Assembly (NCBI GenBank): GCA_033239525.1
Contig: BSYO01000016.1
Span: forward strand, 5,777,045-5,841,044
DNA length: 64,000 nucleotides
Direction of reading: 5' to 3'
Source of the DNA: Nepenthes gracilis
Lineage: Eukaryota; Streptophyta; Magnoliopsida; Caryophyllales; Nepenthaceae
Shown: positions 1 through 9,604 of the stretch, piece after piece
Numbering within the stretch: the stretch's first letter is position 1
Layout: each line of letters begins with the position of its first letter
Notes under the pieces: model-generated
Told to the model about the DNA's origin: nothing
The model's database searches: none
What the model saw: only the letters and a program-made list of their open reading frames with translations
Made by a program: the position numbers and the translations under genes

Positions 1-26
1 CTCGGGCCGAACTCGAGCGGTGGCAC

Positions 27-36
27 GGTATAAATA
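27..36 (+). promoter_or_regulatory. TATA box of A-type LTR
   Basis: GGTATAAATA lies about 50 bases upstream of the GA-repeat leader, where the LTR promoter is expected. In the A copies at 16476 and 22679 this site reads 'cctttttaagccg', so the canonical TATA is weakened or lost there. Confidence 0.55.
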
Positions 37-588
37 CGCGTTCGGCCTTCTCCCCCATCATTTTTCGCACGGTTTAGGGTTTTTAGAGAGAGAGAGGGGC
101 AACTCTAGAGAGAGAAGAAGGAAGAACGAGGCCCGAGAGTCCAAATCCATCCAAGAACCAGTTATTAAAGTAAAAGCATGTGTCGAGGCAAATGTTCTCA
201 TACCCATTAACTTTCCTCTTTCGTTGGTTTTTGTTGATTATCGGGTATTTTCGTCTCGATACCCACCCGTAACCTTAAAAATGTAGTACCCGTGTCTTGA
301 GACCAAGCATGGTATTGTTTGTTGGTCAATTTGCTCACCAATTCGTCCGGTGGAGCTTCGTCAAACCCTAACCCACAAAATTTTTGGGTTTTCCCGTTTT
401 CCACCCATGAATCGTTAAATTGACTTCAAAATATGAATCCCCATGTCCTTATTGTGTATATATGTTGGCCGTGCGAGAAATGTCGCACGTTATGACCCCT
501 TCGTGGCCTCCAAGTCCTCTAAGTTACTGTTCATCCGTGAGTAAATTGTGAAATTGCTCGTTTTGTTTCTATCTAATTATAATGAGGC

Positions 589-1089
589 TCATGTTATGTG
601 TTGATGCGAAAGTGTATGTTTCGAAATGTATAATTGTGCATCGAAAGCTTGGGAACGTGTCCCGAGAGCTTCTAAGGTGGTGGTTGTCCACTGGGGGTAA
701 GGAATTTCAAACTCCTTGTGAACTTGAACTAAAGTGTGATAAGAGTTAATTCCAAAAAAAAGGAATAAAGTCAAGTAAGTAAATGGAGGGAGACCCACTA
801 GGATGTTGTGGTGATCGTGATCTCCCGGATGGAGATATGTGATGGGAATGGGATTTTCCAGATTGAGAATGAGTATGCCGAGTAGTGGGTCCTCCCACCC
901 GGAAAGTTGAACCTTGAAACTAGGACCACGGTTGATAGGGGTGGTGTTCTCTAGCTTGCCACATACGTCATCGTAGGAGCCTAAGGAATACTTCTGCCGC
1001 CCTTGGGGGTGAGTGATGTGCATGGCACGCTCTGGGACATTACGGTGAAAGAACGATGATGGCCCTGGTCCCCGGGGGATATGGGGCAT
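589..1089 (-). other. antisense open frame in A-type LTR (166 codons)
   Basis: A minus-strand frame of 166 codons runs against the LTR sense strand. Its translation shares a central block (GPSF..., then IPITY..., then an LDSFLAS/LGTRSQA-like stretch) with the 150-codon frames at 17516-17968 and 23732-24184. I recognise no protein family. It may be chance openness inherited from a common LTR ancestor; see findings. Confidence 0.3.
820..836. other. LTR hairpin ATCTCC-N5-GGAGAT
   Basis: ATCTCCCGGATGGAGAT is a perfect 6-bp inverted repeat with a 5-nt loop. The same element sits at the equivalent place in the LTRs at 7076, 17784, 24000, 31432 (minus LTR) and 35132/35172 (minus LTR, duplicated). 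Confidence 0.7.
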
Positions 1090-2041
1090 GTTGGCCGAGT
1101 GCTGCAGGCCTTAAATGTAGCGTGATATAGTGTTGCATAGTGGAGATGCAACAGGTGGTCGAGTGCTACAGACCTAAAATGTAACCGTGGCTTTAGATTG
1201 TGTAGCGAACACATTCCCTTCCTCGTTCCCTCTCTTCGTTGGCTAGTACGACCTACTGGCTCCAGGGTCCGCAAAGATAAATGTTAAAATGAAAATGAAT
1301 AAAATGTAACTGACATAAGTAAGTGGATCGGACAATCCCAAGTGTTCTTCTCCCTCTCGCGTTTCCTTGTATTGTTCTTATGCTTTTCTTTCCAACTACT
1401 GTTTACCGTTACCTGTTGTTAGTTAGTAGTGTATCATTTTATTTGCTGGGCTTTATGCTCACCCTTGCTCTATCTTTTTCAGATGAGAATGCCTTGATGC
1501 CTGACGAGGCCGAGTAGATCCTAGAAGCCCCGTAGACAGCTGTTTTTGCGTGCTGGACTCGAGATTTGGACTTAGACTGATTTGATGTATGATAGGGATC
1601 TTTTTGGGTTTGGCTTTTGTATCTGATAAAACTTGTATGGAGATACCTTATGCTAGTGGTTGATGGATGACCTGTATATGTATCAGTCCGTTGTGTTTTG
1701 TGGTATTTAGATGCTTCCGCAGGTTTTGCCTTGTGATGAGTTCGAGGTCCCTAGTTGGCATCCTTATTTGCTGGTGTCGTCTGGATTATGTCGCCAGAGC
1801 CACCTCGGTTGTCGTGGCATTTAGATCCTGTGTGGTTGTCATTGCATTTTATGGATTGTTTTGTGGATTTCTTTGGATTATTGTGTAAGGTTTTTTTTAG
1901 GTGTTTGTATTTTGGAAATGTCCAATTTACAGACGGAACTCTGCCCAATTTTTTGTAGAAATTTATTATTTGTTTTGCCTGCTTGTCTTTATCTTTCTGA
2001 CGGAGGTTATTCGATGGAGAATAATCCGGTCCGTCACATTA

Positions 2042-4486
2042 TGGGACCCTCCGTCAAACAGATATAGAATAGGATCCATCAATTTAAATCCTTCAAATTG
2101 TTCAGAAATTTTGATAGAGTCTCCTCTATAGCTAGATAGAAACCAGAAATACAACCTGTATATTTACTAACTTGTACAATACAGATCCAGATAAAAAAGC
2201 CTATCCAAGCACAAAACTAACCAAATATCATAATTCACATCCTACAACACGCATTCACGGGATATCAAATGCCATCCATGGCTTTAGATCAATTATTCTA
2301 TCTACTACATCAGAACTCATATGAGAGATACCATCTAGGACCTGTACAGAAACCAGAAAAATATATAGCGGAAGCATCTATAACCTTAACAGAAACCTGT
2401 AGAAGCATAAATACTATTTTAATAGTTTACAGAACAAACTACAGTCATTTATACATAATTTGATCCATGATTCAGATATTTGCAATTAAAACTATCAGAA
2501 TCTCCCAAAGCATTACTCCAAGGTAATCTTCAAGGTTTTACCGAGGCTCCAAAACCTTTCTGTGCTAAACTCTAGCTACACGTGATCCTCCAATGTCTTC
2601 TCTATATCCTTATCTGGAGGGGAGGAAAATAAAACAGTGAGTCAAAGCCCAACATGGTACAAAATTATGCAGAATATAATACTCTCATGTAGAACATAAT
2701 ACAATCAGGCAGTTGCAGCTACATACAAGGCATGAATGTGATAAAACAGTGATTATGAAAGCATATTCAGGTCATAAAATGCTGATGAGTAGAAACATGT
2801 ACGATAATCATGAAGAAAACGTAATTTCCATATAAACAGGTCTCAGAAAATATAAATCATACTAGGACAGAAAAGTACATTAATATCAGGTCTGAAGAAC
2901 AGGAGCAGTTCATGGAAACAGGAGCAAAGCATGATTTTATTTAAACATACAATAGTTTCATAAAGCAGTTCCAAATCTTGGTTAATTTTATCAGAAAACT
3001 CTTGTTAAATATCCTAAGGACCCAACTAGCATACCCTACTAGCCGAGGGGGCGAATAATCAGGGATAGATTATATTCACTGTACCCAATCCAGAGACAGG
3101 AACAAGAATGATAATAGGGGTCGATTGTGTTTATGGCACATAATTCAAAACAAATGGAGGATTATTAGCCTCCAAGATCGGAGGATTAATAGCCTCCACA
3201 TGAACGCCCTGAGGAAGGAAAAACCACGTATAACTCCATGGACAGAGTTATCCACGATTGCCACCGTAATGTCCTAAGGCATGTCGGAGAATCTCACACG
3301 ACCGTATATCAGTCTTGGGTCCTAATTAAGAGTATTAGAAACATTTTATTTCTATTTCTCAATGGATAATTCATCAAGCTTCAGAAACTAGTTAGGATTT
3401 CACAATCAATCCTTCAGAATGCTCCAGAAATCCACAGAAAACTTAACAGCGAACTTCCATGTAAATTTTCAATTGCAAATCAGAACACGTGCAATATTCT
3501 GTTACAAAACAACTTTCACATAATAGAAATTACGGATTTAAAGCACCAAATCCTCAATTTTTGAGCTAGGGTTTCACAATAAGCTTCTGGACATGAAACG
3601 AAGGCAAAACGTGAGCTAAATCATAAAATCAGAGTTATCGGTCACAGTATATATATACTAGCATGAACTCTAGTCCAAAAATAACAAGAATCATGCATTA
3701 AAACACGGTAAAAATGGAAAATAACATTTGGAGTATACTTGCTTGTGGTCAGTCTACATTTCTTTTTACCCTGATCAGAGTGGATCGGTGGATTTTCTCC
3801 TCTTCCTTCTCTTTTCTTCCCTTTCCCCTCTTCTCTCTTTCCGTTTTCTGTTGAAACAGGCCATAATGGCCGAGGGAAAATGCACTCGGCATTTTAAAAT
3901 CGAGTCGGGCGCTCGAGCACCACTTGAGCACCAACCAGGTGCACCGTTCTGCCTACACCATGCCTTGAGCGCCTGTCGAGCACCCTTCAAGTAAGAGCTT
4001 TTGTTTTTCACGCCCCAGTGGTGCTCAAGCGCTACTCATGTGCAGGTCAGGCCTGTATCGAGCCTGCAGCAAGCCTATTTCGTGAATTTGCCATCCGGGA
4101 CCCGTTTTGACCCAACCCAATTCTTCGCATCCTTAGACCATAATTTTTATTATATAACCTTAATAGGTCATGATTATCACATTTTAAATCCCGGAATCTA
4201 TTTACAAATTAATGTTTCTCGATTTACAACTTCAATTCCCGATTTACCAATTTTAGATCTTTGGGCTTTTCGATCCGATTCCTCCCGATCCTTTTGACCA
4301 CAATTTGCCTATTTTAACTTAATTACCTCCCAATTACCCTATTTTAGAAATCTGAAACCTCGCCACCCATATTAATCACATCTTAGAAATTGGTACATTA
4401 CCGGAGTTAACTTCCTCTTTTCGCTTCCAAACTCACTTTTCCCACGTTCTTAAACCTTAGCATGATTTTCAAGGTCGGGATCTCAC
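2042..4486 (-). mobile_element. 3' LTR of element B (minus strand)
   Basis: Read on the minus strand it starts with TGTGAGATCCCGACC at 4486, directly after the integrase remnant, and ends near 2042. It matches the 5' LTR at 28007-30162 in landmark order (C/T-rich leader near 3800 and 29770, CTCGAGC-rich stretch, 'gcgaataatc..ggatagat' block, hairpin ATAACTC...GAGTTAT), but with strong divergence, so B is old. The inner terminus at 2042 is uncertain because it abuts the A-type LTR, and I could not find a TSD matching AATGA at 30163. Confidence 0.7.
3231..3252. other. LTR hairpin ATAACTC-N8-GAGTTAT
   Basis: A perfect 7-bp inverted repeat with an 8-nt loop in the B 3' LTR. Counterparts lie at 29094-29115 in the B 5' LTR and 59073-59094 in LTR F, each next to 'ccaccgtaatgtcctaaggcatg'-like sequence. 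Confidence 0.65.
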
Positions 4487-5312
4487 AGAATTAGTATGAT
4501 TTTCTCTGCAATTTCTTTTACAATTTTAGGACCTAAGATTCTTTTTTCTATGGTCTCCTCCCAATGAATTGATGACCTATATTTTCTCCCATACAGAGCC
4601 TCAAAAGGCGCTATGCTGATACTAACCTGATAACTATTATTATATGCAAACTAAGCCAGTGCCAAATAACTATCTCAAGTCCCTTTCATTTCCAACACCG
4701 AGGCCTTCAACATATCCTCAAGAATCTGAATGGTATGCTCCGATTAGCCATCAGTTTGGGGGTGATAAGCAATACTGAACTTAAACTCCGTTCCCAACTC
4801 CTTATGTAAACTTTTCCAAAACCTCGAGACAAAATGGGGATCACTATCAGACACAATAAAGTTAGGAACTCCATGAAGCCTCATAATTTCATTCACATAT
4901 AACTGGGTCAGTCTGTCACGAGAATATGTCGTCTTGATCACCAAGAAGTGGGCTAATTTTGTCAATCGGTTAACTATAACCCAAATGGCATCATGACTCC
5001 TAGGAGCCATTGGCAGTCCTGATACAAAATCCATAGTAATATCTTCCCATTTTCAGCTTGGAATTGGTATTGGTTGCAACAACCCAAAAGCTTCCTCTTT
5101 TTAACTTTCAGTTGCTGACATACAATGTATTTCTCCACATAGACCATAAAATTCCTTTTTATATTCCTCCACCAGAAAGTTTTCTTCAGATCCTGATACA
5201 TTTTGTTCGTCCTAGGATGAATTGTATACTGAGATCGGTGAGCCTTCTTTAAAATTTTCTCCTTCAACTCTCTATTGTTCGATACACATAATCGGTCTCT
5301 AAACCTCAACAC
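4487..5312 (-). pseudogene. element B integrase remnant
   Basis: Minus-strand reading gives the C-terminal third of a Ty3/gypsy polyprotein. It contains the HHCC zinc-binding module (HRSQYTIHP then a degraded C..C pair reading YIVCQQ), the catalytic-core landmarks MDFVSGLP, NRLTKLAHF, LHGVPNFIVSDSDP and FHPQTDG-like HPQTDG, then a shifted frame with a FEALYGRK-like motif. In the intact family this enzyme inserts the cDNA into chromatin. Here at least two frame changes and several stops break it, and no chromodomain survives before the LTR begins at 4486. The SDSDP motif replaces the usual SDRDP. It is certainly a relic. Confidence 0.88.
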
Positions 5313-5948
5313 TCCATCGGTTCAGACATTAAAATCAGCTCGAGAATCTCTATTCAGATCACTTACGATATCCACAAGGAACGGATCATTAACTTACTTC
5401 TCCTTAACTTTGTTAATTACCTTCGGTTGGATTTGAAGATAAGACAGGAGCATCCTATCACCCTTAGCATAACGTTGGATATCACACTGCTACACATAAT
5501 CCAACATTTTTATCTGCTTAATTTGTAACATAGCCACATAACCCGATCGACGACTCAGTGCATCTATAACTACATTAGCCTTCCCTGACTTATACTATAT
5601 TTCACAGTCATAGTCTTTCAATAAATCAAGCCACCTCCTTTGCCTCATATTTAGTTCCTTTTGTAAAAACAGATACTTCAAGCTTTTGTGATCGGAATAT
5701 ACGAGAAACTTTTCACCATATAAATAATGTCTCTAAATTTTCAAGGCAAACACCACAGCAGCGAGCTCCAGATCGTGGATAGGGTAATTCTTCTCATGCA
5801 CTTTTAGTTGTCTAGAACCATAAGCTACAACTTTACCATGCTGCATCAGTACACAATCCAAACCCCCCACCTTAGAGGCATCACAATATACCTCAAAACA
5901 TCCTGGAATAAGCAATACCAAAGCGATAGTCAAGCGATCCTTCAGCTC
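5313..5948 (-). pseudogene. element B RNase H remnant (C-terminal part)
   Basis: The minus strand reads through the RNase H landmarks [50 protein letters not shown], a QRRW-type motif and KANVV..ALSR. A stop follows VFALKI where Trp is expected and others lie further on. The domain begins abruptly at 5948 in 'QNF-ELKDRLT'. The preceding residues (KFE-TKN) are found 19 kb away at 25329 and beyond, because a LINE and element A landed between them. In a live element this domain degrades the RNA of the RNA-DNA hybrid. Confidence 0.88.
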
Positions 5949-5965
5949 CTAAAAATTCTGATCAC

Positions 5966-6269
5966 TTTTTTTTAGTAAGTAAATTGCATTAAAAAGAAAA
6001 AAATATACAACCTATGATCTATCTCCAAGTGTTTTTCTGACATGGAATTAAATCATAGACACGATGGCATACACCGATCACCTAATTATACAACAAAAAA
6101 AACAAGTCCGACAAAAGGACAACATTTGTCAAAGGGAATCCAGCACCAACTTATCATTTAGCAAGTTTGCAGTAGACGTAAACTAAGAGCATGCTACACG
6201 CCATGGGCAGCAGAGAACCATTGCTTCAGCAGCAGCATCAGGCAGCAGGCCATCAGTTTCCTTTGGGCA
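5966..6269 (-). mobile_element. 5'-truncated LINE, 3' part (split by element A)
   Basis: Poly-T at 5966-5973 followed by 'agtaagtaa' is the minus-strand LINE 3' end also seen at 9605 and 35217. Its other part is 25206-25311. Outer flanks CTAAAAATTCTGATCAC (5949-5965) and CTAAAAACTCTGATCAC (25312-25328) form a 17-bp TSD with one mismatch, duplicating a piece of B's RNase H. The whole insert is about 410 bases and holds no ORF, only LINE 3' UTR with CAGCAG-rich sequence. Confidence 0.85.
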
Positions 6270-6274
6270 TTCCG

Positions 6275-8276
6275 TGTTAGGTTTCGGGTCTAAAAACTTA
6301 ATAATGATGAGGTGATTAGTATGGTAATAATCAATACTAGGCCTATGGATAAAATAAGGTTGGGTATCGGAAGAAAAATTAAGATGATTCGGGTTCGTGC
6401 TGCTAAAGCGCTGCAAGAAGGCTTGCGCCTGCTGCCCGCCTACTAGCCGCTCGAGCCCTGCTCGAGCGTCTATTCCAGAACCTCACCCGCCCGCTCGCTG
6501 CTGGAGCGATTCCAGAATCGCGCCCGCCTGATGCTTGCTCTAGGCACGCTCAAGCGATGGCGCCTTTTTATGCCGCATCGTGCTTCTTTTTCCTCATTTT
6601 CCCATGAGCACCAAAGCTTCTAGAGAGAGAGAGCGCCGATTCTAGTGAGAGAAGAGAGGAGATCGAGGCCTTGGGTCCAAATCCGTCCGAGAGCTAGTTA
6701 TAAAGGTGAAAGCACGTGTCGAGGCAAGTGTTCTCATAATCACTTCTCGTTCTCTTTCGATGTTTTGTTTGATTTCATTGGGCATTTTGTGCCGATACCC
6801 ATTATTAATGTTAGAATCTTGAAAACTATGATTAATGACCAAGGAATATGTAGTTAGTTGTTCGAATCGTGTCCGATTCACTCGGTTTGGATTCACCAAA
6901 ACCCTAACCCACGAAATTGTGGGATTTCCCATTTTCCTTCCTCGTATCATGAAATTGTCCGAGAATTCTCTTGTGAACATGAATTGAATTGTAATGACGG
7001 GATTGAGTCCCACTGAATGTTATGAACCGAGCAAGTAAATAGAAGGGAATCCACATTGTGCATTGTGATGGAATGATCTCCCGGATGGAGATGTATGTGA
7101 TGGGAATGGAATTTCCCGAGTTGTGAATGTGTATGGCAAATGTGGATTTCCCTCTCTAAGTGTTGGAACTAATCTTGAAACTAGGACCATGATTCATAGG
7201 GGTAGTAACCTTTGGCTTACCATGTCCATCGCGGTGTGAAACAGAGGAATGCTTGGCCACATATTCTGGCCGCTCGTGGGTGTGGGTGATGTTTGTGGTA
7301 TGCTTTAGGAAACTACTATGGAAGAACAAGGTTTGCCCTGGTCCCTGGGGGATATGGGGCGTGTTGGCTGAGTGCTGCAGGCCTAAAATGTAGCCGTTTG
7401 GTTAAATGTTGAATAGTAGAGATGCAACCGATGGTCGAGTGCTGCAGACCTAAAATGTAGCGAACACATTCCTTTCATCGTTCTCTCGCATCGTTGGTTA
7501 ATACAGCATACTAGCCCGGGTCCACAAAGATGATATAATTATAAAAACGAATAATGCCTAATCGATGTAACTGTGAGTCTCTTATGTTCCAAGATGTTCC
7601 CTGTCTACTCTCCTGATTTCTAATTATTGATATCTTGTGCTTTTTCCCTCTCCCAGTTGTTGCTTTCATCATTGTCATCATTGTTAGTCAGTTATGATTA
7701 CATTTGCTAAGCTGTACGCTCACTCTTGCTATTTTCCTTCCAGATGAGAACACTTAGCCGGCACCAGATTAGTTAGAGCAAGGAGAGAGACTTACTTGAA
7801 GATATTAGCTGGACATCGAAGCTTGAAGATTGGGTTATATTTATCATATTAGAATGTAAACAGCCACTCATGGATGGATATGACTTATTTTTGTATTGTG
7901 ATTTTGTTATACTTTCGCAGGTTTTGATGAATTAGTTGTACATCCGCATTTATGCCATGTTAATGTTCTTAGATTTTGAGTTTTGTTAGATGGCGTCTCT
8001 CTAGACCCAGTATAGTAGATAGGGTTACTGTATTGGAGCCATGGATGATATGGCAGTTATATGATCCTGTGTTGTGTTGTAAGCTTTGTATTAATTATTT
8101 TGGTTAGATATGTGCTTGTACAGGATATATTTGAGCAGGTTGTATTTTTTATTTTCGTCCAGTTTCAGAGGAAACTCTGCCAAAATTTCAATTGAATCCA
8201 TAGGTTAATTATGGGCTTTAGTTTATGTTACCATTGACGGAAGTTATTTATTAGAAAAATAATCCGGTCCGTCACA
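6275..8276 (+). mobile_element. LTR1 of element A
   Basis: It starts TGTTAGGTTTCGGG and ends CCGTCACA. At about 2.0 kb it is shorter than LTR2 and LTR3 because roughly 470 bases equivalent to 17200-17670 are missing at about 6957, where 'gaaattgtccga' jumps to 'gaattctcttgtgaac'. The leader with GA repeat begins near 6620. Confidence 0.88.
7076..7092. other. LTR hairpin ATCTCC-N5-GGAGAT
   Basis: ATCTCCCGGATGGAGAT in LTR1 of element A is identical to the copy at 820. Confidence 0.65.
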
Positions 8277-8278
8277 AT

Positions 8279-8289
8279 TGGTATCAGAG
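8279..8289 (+). promoter_or_regulatory. primer-binding site, element A copy 1
   Basis: TGGTATCAGAG, the complement of the initiator tRNA-Met 3' end, lies 2 bases after the LTR terminus CACA. The second copy at 19008-19018 reads TGATATCAGAG, one mismatch to the tRNA. Confidence 0.88.
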
Positions 8290-8532
8290 AAAAAGAGATG
8301 CCTTATGTTTGATGTGAATCGTATGCAGAAGCTTAGGCTAGATTAAGATTGATCGAATAAGTAAATAAAGGTGTTTGGTGATTAAGCTAGTTTTGGTAGT
8401 TTTGGTTACCCCAATCCCAATGACTTAGGCTTGCACTAAGTTAAGGGTGGTGATTTAGTTCAATTGGCTAGCTTATGTGTCCTAGCTAGTATTCAAGGAG
8501 TGACTTAATGCGAAATGTCTCGGTCTCAAGGA

Positions 8533-8571
8533 AATATTAGTAGTGGCTCTTAGACGGGGACTACTAATATT
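8533..8571. other. long hairpin downstream of the element A primer site
   Basis: AATATTAGTAGT (8533-8544) and ACTACTAATATT (8560-8571) form a perfect 12-bp stem around a 15-nt loop containing AGACGGGG. In copy 2 the arms are 19262-19273 and 19289-19300 with one stem mismatch and an identical loop. Its place, about 250 nt after the primer site, is where packaging signals are found in retroelements; that role is inference. Confidence 0.6.
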
Positions 8572-9604
8572 AGTGATTGGTTGTAGGGCCGAGAGGAAGA
8601 TGGTGTGTAGACACCTTAGTGTTAGAATTTGATTGGTATCAATTGGGTTCTTGAACTAATCAGTGTTGATTTGAGGCCTAGGTTAATTAATCTCAGTTTG
8701 AGGTTTGAGTTTGATTGGCTCTTGGTTAAAGTTCTTAGGTTGGTATTTTGCTACGAAGGGTTGCCAGGTCAACCTAGCAAGTGTAGTGAATAGGGTGGAG
8801 TTAACAGCTCAAGATTTGTAAATTGGAGTTAATTCTTGGGCGTGTCAAGTCCTAAGATAATAATTCATAATTGTTTCGAAAATACTAAATTGTCTGGACT
8901 TCTGGGCAGTCCAGATCATATTGAGGCTGAGATGCAGATTTTGAGACTTAAGATGACGTTGTGGTGACCCCATGTCTGGTAGAAGATATGGCATGTTGCC
9001 CCATGCTAGATAGGAAGTGAAGTTGACCTCAGTTGGTTGACGTGAGAAAGATGATATGTCTCGGGGATTAAGAGATATTGTCCCATGTGTTATGGAAGTT
9101 TCATGGATTAATGATTTGTGTCGATGAGACTCTTGGGAGCGTGTTTCAATAGTGGTTAGTTCAATCGCAAGATTTAAGGATGTTTTTATTCATGGACAAG
9201 CGGTAAAAAGGTTCAGTGTTTTAAATCAGGGTCCTAAGGTATTAACTCAATGTGTTAATGTCACCTGTCGTGACAGGAGGTAAGGCTCTTGGGTTTAATA
9301 TTGTGATCTGGTGTCATTTTGGAGAATCCGAGCCCATGTTGCATTGTATTTTGAGTTTTGTGCGATTGGAGGACTTAGGCCTTGTAGTAGCGGCAAAGGT
9401 AACCAAGTATTCGGAAAGGTAAAAGGATGTATCAAAGTGGATGTTTAAGTAAGAATTTTGGATAAATGCCTTCCCGAAGAGACTTTTGGACTATGATCTA
9501 AGTTATAGACAGTACGGTCGTTAGATTAAGGATAGTTTGTATCCTCTGACCTCGAAGTGAAGAAATCTAGTGCCTTCGGATTAGAGTTTTGATGGTGATG
9601 AAGC

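Larger units (their letters stand above)
1..2038 (+). mobile_element. A-type LTR, left part outside the window
   Basis: The segment follows the same order of landmarks as the long LTRs at 16476-19005 and 22679-25200: a CTCGAGC-rich stretch, a TATA region, a GA-repeat leader, the ATCTCC/GGAGAT hairpin, the paired 'tgctgcaggcc..aaatgtag' motifs, and the terminal ATAATCCGGTCCGTCACA. It begins about 300 bases into the LTR and ends in CA at 2038. It is clearly more diverged than the three LTRs of element A. No primer-binding site follows, so it is a 3' LTR or a remnant cut by element B. It encodes nothing recognisable. Confidence 0.8.
8277..9604 (+). other. element A body 1, left part (non-coding)
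   Basis: This part aligns along its length with 19006-20335, with about 12 differences in the first 155 bases. It holds the leader with 'gatgcctta', as seen after the primer sites of coding elements, then degenerate sequence with no ORF beyond about 60 codons. A possible gag relic starts near 8516 (ATG, then stops). It ends at the LINE insertion point. Confidence 0.8.
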
